The notes beneath the pieces are model-generated. The model made no database searches, had not been told where the DNA came from, and saw only the letters and a list, made by a program, of their open reading frames with translations. This document shows, in pieces, positions 8,434-16,939 of a stretch of 38,007 bases of DNA (the first letter of the stretch is position 1; every line of letters begins with the position of its first letter). The stretch is from Rhizobium sp. Leaf306 (lineage in GTDB: Bacteria > Pseudomonadota > Alphaproteobacteria > Rhizobiales > Rhizobiaceae): positions 1 through 38,007 of the forward strand of contig NZ_LMNX01000008.1 in NCBI RefSeq assembly GCF_001423425.1. The letters run 5' to 3'. The position numbers and the translations under genes are program-made.

Positions 8434-8934
8434 TGAATGCCAGAAAGTCAAAGGGCACACAGCTCCTAGCGGCTCGCGTTGCGCGACGCCAATGCATGTC
8501 TAACAATCTTGAGAGATGTATCATGCTAGAGAGAGATTCATCAACGGTGATGGATCAGTCGGCCGGGCTCGGTTTGATATCAGGGTAAAGAGGCGTCCGC
8601 TGGATGGATTTCTCAAGGCTTCCAGAACGAAAATAATATTGGCTTAAATAATTGAATCTTTTGCAGAATTCTGTCGTTTGCCGGCAATGTTCAGCTTTAA
8701 AAATCTAAGCGGCGATTGCAGATACAACAGTGCCGGACAACGTCGCTTGCAAAGCCTAACTTATTGAAATTTCTAGAAAGTCGTGGAAGGGGTCGCTGGC
8801 TCAGATCCCTTCAAGACCTGGAAGTTTAGGAGACTCAGCCGCCGCTCCCGATGTATCAAGCCTCTGCAGCGGTCCGGTTTGCGCTAGAAAATCCCAAGAT
8901 GATGAACCGAAGCTGCCCAGCCTGCGTACTCTTC
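8434..8934. other. gene-free stretch between two regulator genes
   Basis: About 500 bases separate the AraC and LysR genes. I see no convincing coding frame on either strand; the possible frames are short and unlike known families. AT-rich DNA at 8630-8710 may hold the AraC promoter. A tRNA T-arm-like string (GGGTCGCTGGCTCAGATCC at 8790) resembles one at 10982 on the far side of the LysR/NmrA pair. Confidence 0.4.
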
Positions 8935-9834
8935 CTAGCTTGCTGTCAGATGCTGAATAAGTTCACGTACCCAGCGTTGGCCTTGATGTCCGTGGCTGCG
9001 CTCATGCCATATCAGCGCCACCCCGAAACTTTCCGACAGCCACGGAACTTCCATAACATCGAGTAAAGGCCCGGTGGTCCCCAGTAGCCGCCGCGGTACC
9101 AGGGCGACGAGGTCACTGGAGGCAACCATTACAGGAACGACCAGGAAGGAGGCGGCCGAGGCAGCCACCCTTCTCTGGCAGCCCTTTGCCGCCAGTAAGG
9201 CATCGACCGGCGTATAGAAGCTTCCGCCGGAAGGGGAGACGATCACCTGTTCGAGGCCGGCGAAACCTTCCACCGTTGCCGCGTCCTTGATCCGCGGATG
9301 CCCTTTCCGCCCAATAAGAACATAGTTCTCCTTGAACAGGTGGCGGGTGCGAAGGTCCTGATGATCTGGATCAGGAGTGGCGATGGCGAAATCGACATCT
9401 CCCTGTGCTAGTTGCCGAGGTAATGTCGGCGGGTTCAGGCGATGAACCGCGACCCGTATCTTGGGAGCTTGCTTGCGCAAAGCCAGCATCAGCGGGACTG
9501 CCACCGTGGCTTCGACATAATCCGTGCAGGCGACGGCCACCTTCAGCTCTGCGGTCTCCGGGGCGAACCTGTCATGACTTTGGAGCATGTTGCGAAACTG
9601 GTCCAGCGATGCCCGCAGCGGTTCCAGAAGATCGAGCGCCTTCGCCGTCGGTATCATGCCTCGGTGGGCAGGAACGAGCAGCGGGTCCTCGAACAGGTCG
9701 CGGAGACGGTTCAACTGGGCGCTGAGGGCTGGCTGGCTCAGGCCAAGCCGAGAGGCCGCCTTCGTGACGTTCCGCTCCGCGAGAAGAACTTCCAGGCTGA
9801 CGAGAAGATTGAGATCTATTCGAGATGTATCCAT
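8935..9834 (-). CDS. LysR-family transcriptional regulator
   Basis: The ATG at 9834 gives 299 residues starting MDTSRIDLNLLVSLEVLLAE, the standard opening of the NodD/LinR-like LysR branch. An upstream in-frame start would overlap the promoter of the divergent gene. The winged helix-turn-helix covers residues 5-60 (RNVTKAASRLGLSQPALSAQLNRLRDLFEDPLLV), followed by the two-lobe effector domain. The C-terminal W-HERSHGHQGQRWVRELI matches the W-x-R...P/D...W-R family ending. The 109-base gap to the NmrA-like gene is arranged as a typical divergent LysR/target pair, so it probably controls that reductase. Confidence 0.92.
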   Translation of the reverse strand: MDTSRIDLNLLVSLEVLLAERNVTKAASRLGLSQPALSAQLNRLRDLFEDPLLVPAHRGMIPTAKALDLLEPLRASLDQFRNMLQSHDRFAPETAELKVAVACTDYVEATVAVPLMLALRKQAPKIRVAVHRLNPPTLPRQLAQGDVDFAIATPDPDHQDLRTRHLFKENYVLIGRKGHPRIKDAATVEGFAGLEQVIVSPSGGSFYTPVDALLAAKGCQRRVAASAASFLVVPVMVASSDLVALVPRRLLGTTGPLLDVMEVPWLSESFGVALIWHERSHGHQGQRWVRELIQHLTAS

Positions 9835-9943
9835 CCGTTGGATGGTAGCACAGAAAGGAATCGATTTCTCAGATACGTTACAGTCTGCGATGACCATCCC
9901 TCAAGGAGCATCAGAGAAGCTCCAACAGGTGATGGAGATCCAC

Positions 9944-10900
9944 ATGTCGTTCGAACGCAAACCCCTGGTCGTCGTGGCTGGCAGCCTTAGCAAGCAGGGC
10001 CGCAGCGTCGCCCATTCCTTATTGGGAAGCGGGCGGTACCGAGTGCGTGCCCTTACGAGTCGTACCGGTTCCGCCGAGGCAACTCGGTTGGCGGGACAGG
10101 GGGCAGAGCTTGTCGAAGTGCCTCTCGCGCTCAACCACGGGAAGGATCTCGTCAAGGCATTCCAGGGCGCGCAGATGGCCTTCCTGATGACCCCAGGTGT
10201 CGTCCCGCCGGCGGACTACGAGTTCGACATCGGGAAGGAGCTTGCGGACGCCTGTGTTCAAGCCGGCGTCGGCCACATCGTCTTCAGTTCGCTGGAAAAC
10301 GTCGACAGCATTACAGCTGGAACGGGTTTCGCGCCGCACTTCACGGACAAAGCGAGGGTAGAGGCATACATGCGCGAGCTTCCGATCCGAAGCTCGTTCA
10401 TTCAGCTCGCATTCTTCTACACTAACCTGCTCGAATACTATGTTCCGCGCAAGGACGGCGACGCGCTGGTTTTTCCGGTCTACCTGCCCCAACATTTTCA
10501 AGCTCCGTTTGTCGATCCGCTGACGGCGACCGGACCCGCGGTCTTGGAGATCTTCGATCACCCGGACGCCTATGCTGGTCATACTCTCCCGGTCATCGGC
10601 GACGTCCTCTCTCCGGCCGAGATGATCGAGACGTTCACCCGCGTCACCGGACGGAACGCCGTCTACGCCTCCGCCTATAGCTCCAAGGAACTGATCAACC
10701 ACTTTCCCGAGTTTGCGAAGAACGAGGAGCTCGTCCGCGAGATCATCGGTATGGCGGAATATGCGGTAGAGCAAGGTTATTTCCGCAAAGACCGGGATTT
10801 GGGATGGAGCCGACGGATCAACCCAGCGAGCCTGAGTTGGGAGCAGTTCCTCAAGACGACGAACTGGAATGGCGATCGAAAAGCGTTTGGTATCATCTAG
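9944..10900 (+). CDS. NmrA-like NAD(P)-binding protein (atypical SDR, NAD(P)H:quinone-oxidoreductase-like)
   Basis: The start at 9944 (MSFERKPLVVVAGS) has GGAG six bases upstream and gives 318 residues. The Rossmann motif is degenerate (VAGSLSKQGRSVAHSLL), as in the NmrA/HSCARG group, which binds NADP and often acts as a redox sensor or quinone reductase. The motif HIVFSSLENVDS, the absence of a canonical YxxxK pair, FFYTNLLEYYVP, and the tail SWEQFLKTTNW all fit the NmrA-like family. It is transcribed divergently from the LysR gene, with no downstream partner. Enzyme or sensor function cannot be decided here. Confidence 0.88.
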   Translation: MSFERKPLVVVAGSLSKQGRSVAHSLLGSGRYRVRALTSRTGSAEATRLAGQGAELVEVPLALNHGKDLVKAFQGAQMAFLMTPGVVPPADYEFDIGKELADACVQAGVGHIVFSSLENVDSITAGTGFAPHFTDKARVEAYMRELPIRSSFIQLAFFYTNLLEYYVPRKDGDALVFPVYLPQHFQAPFVDPLTATGPAVLEIFDHPDAYAGHTLPVIGDVLSPAEMIETFTRVTGRNAVYASAYSSKELINHFPEFAKNEELVREIIGMAEYAVEQGYFRKDRDLGWSRRINPASLSWEQFLKTTNWNGDRKAFGII

Positions 10901-11161
10901 CCGCTAAGGACTGACGGCGACCGTAACGTGGGTGGCTGTCATCCCGCCTCAATTATCCTCCCGACGCCTTCGAATTTCAGCGGGTCGCTGGTTGGATCCC
11001 TTTAAAGGCATGCGTCGAAAGAAATCGTAGCCGCTGAACATTATACGAAGCTTCTGCAAACGGCTGAAGCTTCAGGGAACATATCAAACTTAGGTCGCAA
11101 AAGTTCTCGTTCCAACCGCTTAGTAGCCCCGAGCATTATTCGCTCGAACCGGCCACATCAT

Positions 11162-11195
11162 TTAGAATTTCTAATGATTCGGCAGATAATTCTAA
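11162..11195 (+). promoter_or_regulatory. probable operator upstream of the TRAP operon promoter
   Basis: A perfect 6-1-6 palindrome, TTAGAA-T-TTCTAA (11162-11174), is followed by another TTCTAA at 11190-11195, 21 bases (two helical turns) after the first. It ends just upstream of the -35 element at 11197, a position suited to an activator. The protein that binds it is unknown. Confidence 0.35.
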
Positions 11196-11196
11196 A

Positions 11197-11225
11197 TTGA
11201 GCTAATTGCTTATCCACCCTACACT
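11197..11225 (+). promoter_or_regulatory. probable sigma-70 promoter of the dehydrogenase/TRAP operon
   Basis: TTGAGC (11197-11202) and TACACT (11220-11225) have a 17-base spacer and face the operon. Predicted initiation near 11232 leaves a leader of about 185 bases. Confidence 0.45.
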
Positions 11226-11418
11226 CTCCTGATAGCCGTTGTGGGAGGCGGCTAGGAGGCGCAGGCTACAGTGCCGCGTTCCTCGGGAGGAGACACTATC
11301 GTCGGCGCAACCGTATTCGCGGAGGCACATCTGTGCCTGACATCCGAGAAGTGCGTGTGACTGATGATCGCTCCGGCCGGGCTCTCCAGAACGGTATTCC
11401 CCAGCCGAGGATTTTGAA

Positions 11419-12777
11419 ATGAATCTCTACTCACTGCTTTCGCTTCGTGCCGCCGATGGACGTCCTGTCAGGGTCGGCCTGATCGGGGCCGGCAAGTTTG
11501 GCTCTATGGTCATGGCACAGGCCCAGAAGATCCTGGGCCTTCACCTCGTTGCCGTCGTTGATCTCGATGTCGGCAAGGCAAAGGAATCGATGAGCCGTGT
11601 CGGCTGGCAGAAAGAGCGCTATGCCGCTACCAGCTGCGGGGATGCCATCAAGAACGGCACGACATTTGTCACCGATGATGTCCAGGCGATGTTCGACTTC
11701 GGCGAGATCGAATGCGTTATCGAGGCGACGGGCCATCCGATTGCTGGAACCCGTCATGCGCTGGGTGCTATCGAGAGCAACAAACACGTGGTCATGGTAA
11801 ACGTCGAAGCCGACGTCATGGTCGGACCGATCCTGGCGGAAAAGGCTCGTGCCAAGGGCCTGATCTATTCGATGGCCTATGGCGACCAGCCAGCGCTGAT
11901 CTGCGAACTTGTCGACTGGGCGCGTGCGACCGGCTTTGAGATCACTTCTGCCGGAAAGGGCATGAATTTCGAGCCGCGCTATCGCTATTCGACACCGGAT
12001 ACGGTCTGGGGACTGTTCGGCTGGACCGAAGAACAGGTGGCCGCCGACAACCTCAATCCGAAACTCTACAATTCGTTTACTGACGGCACCAAGGCGGCGA
12101 TCGAAATGGCAGCCGTTGCCAACGGAACTGGGCTCGATTGCCCGGATGACGGCCTGGCTTTCCCTCCGGCGGGTTTGCACGACCTGGCGCGCGTGTTCCG
12201 CCCGGTCTCCGATGGCGGCCGCATGGCGCGCTCGGGCCTGGTCGATATCGCGGCCAGCCAGGAGCCGGATGGCCGCGAAGTCTTCAACAACATCCGCTAC
12301 GGCGTCTTCGTCACGTTCAAGGCGCATAATGAATATGCCCGCGCCTGCTTCAAGCAATACGGACTGCTGACAGATCCGTCTGGCTGGTATGCCTCGATGT
12401 GGCGTCCGTTCCATATTATCGGCCTCGAGACTTCGATCAGCGTACTGTCAGCAGTGCTGCGCAACGAGCCGACCGGCTGCTCCAAGGAGTTCCGCGGCGA
12501 TGCCGTGGCGACTGCCAAGAAGGACATGCAGCCTGGCGAAATGCTCGATGGCGAGGGCGGCTACGCCGTCTGGGCCAATGCCATCCCGGCAAACCGAAGC
12601 CTTGATCTCAAGGCGCTGCCAATTGGTCTTGCACACAACGTCAAGCTCAAGCGGCCGATCAAGAAAGACCAGATCGTCTCCTTTGACGATGTCGAAATCG
12701 TCAATGATCTCGATGTGGTGGAGCTGCGCCGGGAAATGGAAGATCGCTTCCGCCCGGTCAAGATCGCTGCGGAGTGA
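11419..12777 (+). CDS. COG4091-type NAD(P)-dependent dehydrogenase with C-terminal SAF domain
   Basis: This 452-residue protein starts with a Rossmann fold (VRVGLIGAGKFGSMVMAQ near residues 17-34) and a homoserine-dehydrogenase-like catalytic region (VIEATGHPIAGTRHAL, HVVMVNVEADVMVGP). It ends in a SAF-like segment (KKDMQPGEMLDGEGGYAVW, then IGLAHNVKLKRPIKKDQIVS), a fold shared with antifreeze-like and altronate-dehydratase domains. This layout defines the homoserine-dehydrogenase-like SAF proteins of COG4091. They are found beside sugar-acid and TRAP transport genes, and I know no firmly established substrate. GAGGA lies seven bases before the ATG. As first gene of the operon it is probably the key enzyme for the solute imported by the downstream TRAP system. 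Confidence 0.85.
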   Translation: MNLYSLLSLRAADGRPVRVGLIGAGKFGSMVMAQAQKILGLHLVAVVDLDVGKAKESMSRVGWQKERYAATSCGDAIKNGTTFVTDDVQAMFDFGEIECVIEATGHPIAGTRHALGAIESNKHVVMVNVEADVMVGPILAEKARAKGLIYSMAYGDQPALICELVDWARATGFEITSAGKGMNFEPRYRYSTPDTVWGLFGWTEEQVAADNLNPKLYNSFTDGTKAAIEMAAVANGTGLDCPDDGLAFPPAGLHDLARVFRPVSDGGRMARSGLVDIAASQEPDGREVFNNIRYGVFVTFKAHNEYARACFKQYGLLTDPSGWYASMWRPFHIIGLETSISVLSAVLRNEPTGCSKEFRGDAVATAKKDMQPGEMLDGEGGYAVWANAIPANRSLDLKALPIGLAHNVKLKRPIKKDQIVSFDDVEIVNDLDVVELRREMEDRFRPVKIAAE

Positions 12778-13097
12778 GCGTGGACAGTCCGATGAGCCGC
12801 CAAGCTTTCGTCGTGATTGCGGACTTCCAGGTCAAGCCGGGCAATCTGCCGGCTTTCCTGGAGGCGGCGCAGGACGACGCCAAACATTCCGTGGCCGACG
12901 AACCGGGCTGCCGGCAGTTCGACGTCATCTGCCCGGAAGGCTCGGACGACACGGTTGTCTTCTACGAAGTCTATGACAGCCGCTTGGATTTCGATGCCCA
13001 TCTGGAGACGCCCCATCTGGCGCGTTTCCGGGATGCTTTCCCGCCGCTGATCGTCGAAGAGCGCTCGGTGCGCTTCTCGACACGGCAATATCTGTGA
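12774..13097 (+). CDS. ABM-domain protein (YgiN/LsrG-like, antibiotic biosynthesis monooxygenase fold)
   Basis: A 107-residue protein if the GTG at 12774 is used, which overlaps the preceding stop as GTGA. An ATG at 12792 (MSRQAFVV) is the alternative. The dimeric alpha/beta-barrel ABM domain fills the protein: F-VVIADFQVKPGNLPAFLE, then EPGCRQFDV, FYEVYDSRLDFDAHLETPHL and the closing strand. The ExY..xxxxxxH..T.H pattern is the family hallmark. Family members act as cofactor-free monooxygenases, isomerases (LsrG on phospho-AI-2) or dechlorinases. In this operon it may act on an enolic or keto intermediate made by the flanking dehydrogenases, which is inference. Confidence 0.85.
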   Translation: MSVDSPMSRQAFVVIADFQVKPGNLPAFLEAAQDDAKHSVADEPGCRQFDVICPEGSDDTVVFYEVYDSRLDFDAHLETPHLARFRDAFPPLIVEERSVRFSTRQYL

Positions 13098-13114
13098 GTG
13101 GGGAGGATGGACAG

Positions 13115-14005
13115 ATGAACACCACCACGATCGCGGTCATCGGCACCGGCATCATGGGCGCACCCATGGCTGGCCGCCTGGCGGAGGCCGGTTACACGGT
13201 CACGGCCTGGAACCGGACATCGGACAAGGCATCGGCGCTGCACGCTCGGGGCGTTGTGCCTGCCAACGGCGCGGTCGATGCGGTGGCGGGCGCCGATGTG
13301 GTGATCTGCATGCTGAGCTCCGGCCCGGTCTGCGAAACGGTGCTGATCGATGACGGTGTCATCGCGGCGATGCGGCCCGGATCGATCTTAGCTGTGATGA
13401 GCTCGATCCCGGTCGAAACGGCGATTGTCTTGGCAAAGGCTTGTGGTGATCGTGGTATCGCCTGTCTCGACGCTCCGGTTTCGGGCGGGGAGAAGGGCGC
13501 CAGGGATGGGACGCTTGCGATCATGGCGGGTGGAGATGAAGCCATCGTTGATCGCCTTCGCCCGCTGTTTTCCTGCCTTGGCCGCGTCACGCATGTGGGC
13601 CCGTCAGGAAGCGGCGCTCTGACGAAACTCGCCAACCAGCTGATCGTCGCCTCGACGATCTGTGCGGTTGCCGAGGCCCTGACATTGGCACGGAGCGGCG
13701 GCGCGGACCCGGCCCGTGTTCGCGAGGCATTGCTCGGCGGGTTCGCCGATTCAACCGTCTTTCGCCAGCATGGGTTACGCATGGTAGAGGGCAATTTCAC
13801 GCCTGGCGGTCCGGCGAAATATCAGGTGAAGGATACATCGACGGCATTGGGTTTTGCTCGAAGCCGTGGATTGACGCTTCCGGTCAGCGAGGAGGTTGAC
13901 CGGCTTTTCAAGGCCATGGTGGATCATGGTGACGGAGAACTCGACCACAGCGGCGTCATTCTCGAACTGCAACGCATGAATGCGGGTGGAGGCAGCTCCG
14001 CCTGA
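13115..14005 (+). CDS. beta-hydroxyacid dehydrogenase (3-hydroxyisobutyrate dehydrogenase family)
   Basis: The ATG at 13115 is chosen because a strong GGGGAGG lies seven to eight bases before it. A GTG at 13094 overlapping the previous stop lacks one. The 296-residue protein has GTGIMGAPMAGRLAEAGYTV as the NAD(P)-binding motif, the substrate-binding DAPVSGGEKGARDGTLAIM, and the catalytic-lysine motif GSGALTKLANQ. The order and length match 3-hydroxyisobutyrate, tartronate-semialdehyde and L-threonate dehydrogenases, which I cannot separate by eye. It should oxidise or reduce a 3-hydroxy acid downstream of TRAP import. Conserved neighbours on both sides and small gaps show one operon. Confidence 0.92.
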   Translation: MNTTTIAVIGTGIMGAPMAGRLAEAGYTVTAWNRTSDKASALHARGVVPANGAVDAVAGADVVICMLSSGPVCETVLIDDGVIAAMRPGSILAVMSSIPVETAIVLAKACGDRGIACLDAPVSGGEKGARDGTLAIMAGGDEAIVDRLRPLFSCLGRVTHVGPSGSGALTKLANQLIVASTICAVAEALTLARSGGADPARVREALLGGFADSTVFRQHGLRMVEGNFTPGGPAKYQVKDTSTALGFARSRGLTLPVSEEVDRLFKAMVDHGDGELDHSGVILELQRMNAGGGSSA

Positions 14006-14040
14006 TCTATCGTCGTGACTATCAAATGGGAGGAATGAAA

Positions 14041-15036
14041 ATGAAACACTTCACACTTCGCAGCCTGCTGGCTGCAGCCACCATGCTCACCGCATCGTTC
14101 GCGCAGGCCGCGACGCTGACCTTGTCAACGCCCGATCCGGATACATCCGAAATTACCGTTGCCGCCAACAAATTCGCCGAACTGGTTTCGGCCAAGACAA
14201 ATGGCGAACTGACCATCAAGGTGTTCCCGAATGGGACCCTGTATGGCGGCGATCCTTCTGCTGCCATCAAGCAGCTTTCCGGCGGGTCGCTCGACATGCT
14301 GGTGCTGGCAACATCGCTCTATGCAAACTTCAATCCGAAGTTCTCCGCCATCTCCATTCCCTACCTGTTTGATGACGAGGCGCAGCTGCGCACCTATCTC
14401 TCGGGCGAACAAGGGCAGGAACTCATAACCGACCTTGGCAAGATCGGCATCAAGGGCATCAATCTCTGGCCGCGGCCTTTCCGCCAGATGACCAACTCTA
14501 AGCGTCCGATCGAAAAGCCGGAAGATCTGGTCGGCCTGAAGTTCCGCGTTCCCAACAACCCGCTCTGGGTCGAATTCTTCAAGAAAATGGGTGCGGCTCC
14601 AACCCCGATGGCATTTGCCGAGGTCTATAACGCCCTGCAGCTGAAGGTCGTCGACGGCCAGGAAAACCCGATTAACGTGCCGCTCAGCGCCAAGTTCTTC
14701 GAAGTGCAGGAATATGCGTCGATCACAAACCATATGGCCGACGGTTGGGTGCTTGGGATCAACCCGGCCAAATTCGAAGGCCTGAGTGCGGCGCACAAGA
14801 AGGCGATCGAGGAAGCTGGCAAGGAAGCGGAAGCCTGGAAGGTTGCAAACGACGCGGCAACCGCTGAAAGCACGATTGCCGAGCTGCAGACGCGCGGCAT
14901 GCAGGTCAACCGACTGACGCCGGAACAGCAAAAGGCATTTGTCGCAGTCTCCAAGGGGCTGTTCCCGGTGTTTGCCGGTCTGGTGAAGGACCAGGCATTC
15001 TTCGACAAGACCGTTGCTGCCGTCGGCAAGAACTGA
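14041..15036 (+). CDS. TRAP transporter substrate-binding protein (DctP family)
   Basis: Start at 14041 (MKHFTLRSLLAAATML), six bases after GGGAGGA. Two earlier ATGs at 14026 and 14035 flank or overlap that site. The 331-residue product has a signal peptide cleaved after AQAA. It shows the DctP layout: NKFAELVSAKTNGELTIKVFPNG, FRQMTNSKRPIEKPEDLVGLKFRVP, whose arginine usually binds the ligand carboxylate, and EVYNALQLKVVDGQENP. It captures the solute in the periplasm and passes it to the DctQ/DctM pair encoded next. Ligand likely an organic acid. Confidence 0.95.
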   Translation: MKHFTLRSLLAAATMLTASFAQAATLTLSTPDPDTSEITVAANKFAELVSAKTNGELTIKVFPNGTLYGGDPSAAIKQLSGGSLDMLVLATSLYANFNPKFSAISIPYLFDDEAQLRTYLSGEQGQELITDLGKIGIKGINLWPRPFRQMTNSKRPIEKPEDLVGLKFRVPNNPLWVEFFKKMGAAPTPMAFAEVYNALQLKVVDGQENPINVPLSAKFFEVQEYASITNHMADGWVLGINPAKFEGLSAAHKKAIEEAGKEAEAWKVANDAATAESTIAELQTRGMQVNRLTPEQQKAFVAVSKGLFPVFAGLVKDQAFFDKTVAAVGKN

Positions 15037-15091
15037 TCCGCACGCCCCCACCGGATCGGCCGCAAGATCGATCCGGACAGGAGAACATGCC

Positions 15092-15649
15092 ATGTCCAAA
15101 AGCCCCTCTGTGTTCGGCAGGGCCCTCAAGGTCACGACCGATTTTGCAGCCGGTATTGCCGTCTTCGGCGTTTTGCTGGTCGTCCTGCTTCAGGTGTCCA
15201 GCCGCATTCTCGGTTACCCTGTTTCGTGGACCGAAGAAGCCACCCGCTACCTGTTCGTGTGGATGATCTTCCTCGGTCTCGCGGCCGGTTTCAGAACGGT
15301 CGAAACTGCACGCGTCACCGTCCTCATCGCGTTGATGCCGCGTTTCATCCGTCGACTGTCTTTGCCGATCTACGTGGTGAGCTCGGTGATCTTCTTCATC
15401 CTGACCGGATGGACCGGGTATCGCCTTGTGCAACAGCAGCTGATGATGAATGAGACGGCGGCGACGCTTGCCGTTCCGATGTGGCTGATCGGCACGATCA
15501 TGCCGCTCAGTTCTATCCTCGGCGTTCTTGCCATCGTGGAATCGCTTAGAACCCGTCGCGACCTGATCGAGCTTCCGGAGTTCTCGCAAGGCATGCCTGA
15601 ACTCCTCCTCGCGCAAAGCGCGACACCGAATTCGGAGAAGCAGCCATGA
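15092..15649 (+). CDS. TRAP transporter small membrane subunit (DctQ family)
   Basis: The start at 15092 (MSKSPSVFGRALKV) follows CAGGAGA by seven bases. The frame upstream overlaps the binding-protein gene and is not used. The 185-residue protein has four hydrophobic helices. It carries the DctQ hallmark VSWTEEATRYLFVWMIFLGLAAG with the conserved W-x-E-E-x-x-R pattern after the first helix, then the amphipathic segment between helices two and three. It holds the large subunit and contacts the binding protein. Its stop overlaps the DctM start as ATGA, which implies fixed stoichiometry by coupled translation. Confidence 0.92.
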   Translation: MSKSPSVFGRALKVTTDFAAGIAVFGVLLVVLLQVSSRILGYPVSWTEEATRYLFVWMIFLGLAAGFRTVETARVTVLIALMPRFIRRLSLPIYVVSSVIFFILTGWTGYRLVQQQLMMNETAATLAVPMWLIGTIMPLSSILGVLAIVESLRTRRDLIELPEFSQGMPELLLAQSATPNSEKQP

Positions 15650-16926
15650 GCCTCGTTCTTCTAGCCCTCTTCCTAGTCATGAGTGCTTTCGGCGTTCCTC
15701 TGGCCGTCGCGCTTGGGCTTGCCAGCGTTGCTGCTATCCTGCTGTTCACCTCGACGCCGATCGATCTTTTGGCGCAGAGCATGTTCTCCGCCATGAACTC
15801 GTTCCTGCTGGTCGCCGTGCCACTGTTCATCCTTGTCGGCGTGCTGATGGAGCGCGGTCGCGTCGCCGAAAAGCTGTTCGACTTCGCCGAAGCCATTGTC
15901 GGCTGGCTTCCGGGCGGGCTCGGTCATGTCAATGTCGCATCCTCCGTTATCTTCGGCGGCGTCTCCGGTTCGTCTGTCGCAGACATCGCCTCGATCGGCG
16001 CGATCGAGATCAAGGCCATGGAGCGCCACGGTTTCCCCAAGGGTTATGCGGTCGGCATGACGCTGTGCAGTTCGACGCTTTCATCAATCATCCCACCCTC
16101 GATCCTGATCGTGATCGCAGGCTCGATTGCCAATGCCTCGATCGGAACCTTGCTGGTTGCCGGCTTGATCCCGGGCCTGTTCATCGCGTTTATGCTGATG
16201 GTGTTCAACCACATCTACGCCGTGCGCCACGGTTACAATCCGCCGACGCCCTTCAACCTGCGCCTAGTCTTGACGACCGGCATTGCGGCGATCCTCCCCA
16301 TGCTGACCCCGGTCATCCTGATGGCCGGCATCGTCGGCGGCTATTTCACGCCCACGGAAGCAGCCGGCATCGCCGTCCTGTACACGCTGTTCCTGTCGGT
16401 TGTGCTGTACCGGACGATTTCGGTACGTGACCTGCCGGGGCTCTTCGTCGAAACCGCGCGCACATCCGGCACGATCCTATTCATCGCAGCGACCGCCAAG
16501 CTTGCGGCCTGGGTGTTCACTTATGACGGCCTGCCGGCGCAGGTCGCGATGTTCCTAAATGCGATCAGCACGGGACCAACCATGGCGCTGGTGTTGATCT
16601 TCCTGTTCCTGATCGTGGTTGGCATGTTCATGGATGCCATCGCCGCGATGTTCATCCTGATACCTGTGCTTCTACCCCCGGCGGTTTCGATTGGTGTCGA
16701 TCCCATCCATTTCTTGATCGTCATGGTCGTTACGCTGACGTTGGGTCTGGTCACGCCGCCGGTGGGTGTATGTCTCTTCGCCGTGGCACAGGTTGCGAAG
16801 ATGTCGATCGAAGACGTCATTAAGGGCTCGCTCGCGCCGATGTCGATCCTCGTGGCCGCTATTCTTGCGCTCGTGCTCTTCCCGCAGCTGACCTTGACGC
16901 CGATCCGGCTTCTGGGTCTCTACTGA
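15646..16926 (+). CDS. TRAP transporter large membrane subunit (DctM family)
   Basis: A 426-residue, roughly 12-helix protein, standard for DctM. Seen are SMFSAMNSFLLVAVPLFILVG near the start, the GGVSGSSVADIASIGAIEI loop, the PPSI segment (SSIIPPSILIVIAGS), GGYFTPTEAAGIAVLY and the C-terminal GLVTPPVGVCLFAVAQVA. These glycine- and proline-rich hairpins bind Na+ and substrate in the related elevator transporters. It imports the operon's solute driven by a sodium gradient. It is the last gene and convergent with a LysR gene 13 bases away, with no clear terminator between. Confidence 0.94.
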   Translation: MSLVLLALFLVMSAFGVPLAVALGLASVAAILLFTSTPIDLLAQSMFSAMNSFLLVAVPLFILVGVLMERGRVAEKLFDFAEAIVGWLPGGLGHVNVASSVIFGGVSGSSVADIASIGAIEIKAMERHGFPKGYAVGMTLCSSTLSSIIPPSILIVIAGSIANASIGTLLVAGLIPGLFIAFMLMVFNHIYAVRHGYNPPTPFNLRLVLTTGIAAILPMLTPVILMAGIVGGYFTPTEAAGIAVLYTLFLSVVLYRTISVRDLPGLFVETARTSGTILFIAATAKLAAWVFTYDGLPAQVAMFLNAISTGPTMALVLIFLFLIVVGMFMDAIAAMFILIPVLLPPAVSIGVDPIHFLIVMVVTLTLGLVTPPVGVCLFAVAQVAKMSIEDVIKGSLAPMSILVAAILALVLFPQLTLTPIRLLGLY

Positions 16927-16939
16927 GCAAACGGAAAGC

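Larger units (their letters stand above)
10901..11418. other. gene-free stretch containing the promoter region of the TRAP operon
   Basis: No coding frame is convincing in these 518 bases. The stretch contains a T-arm-like string at 10982, an AT-rich block with the palindrome TTAGAA-T-TTCTAA at 11162-11174, and the promoter at 11197-11225. The leader from there to the ATG at 11419 is about 185 bases, long enough for extra regulation, but I recognise no riboswitch. Confidence 0.45.

Noticed and set aside
11162..11174. TTAGAA-T-TTCTAA as an Irr (ICE) iron-control site
   Set aside because: Half-sites recall the ICE motif but the spacing is one base shorter or more than expected from memory, and the genes downstream are not iron-related.
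11431..12414. Minus-strand open frame (327 codons)
   Set aside because: Antisense to the COG4091 dehydrogenase.
14125..15135. Long minus-strand open frame (336 codons)
   Set aside because: Antisense shadow of the DctP gene, a result of high GC at third positions.
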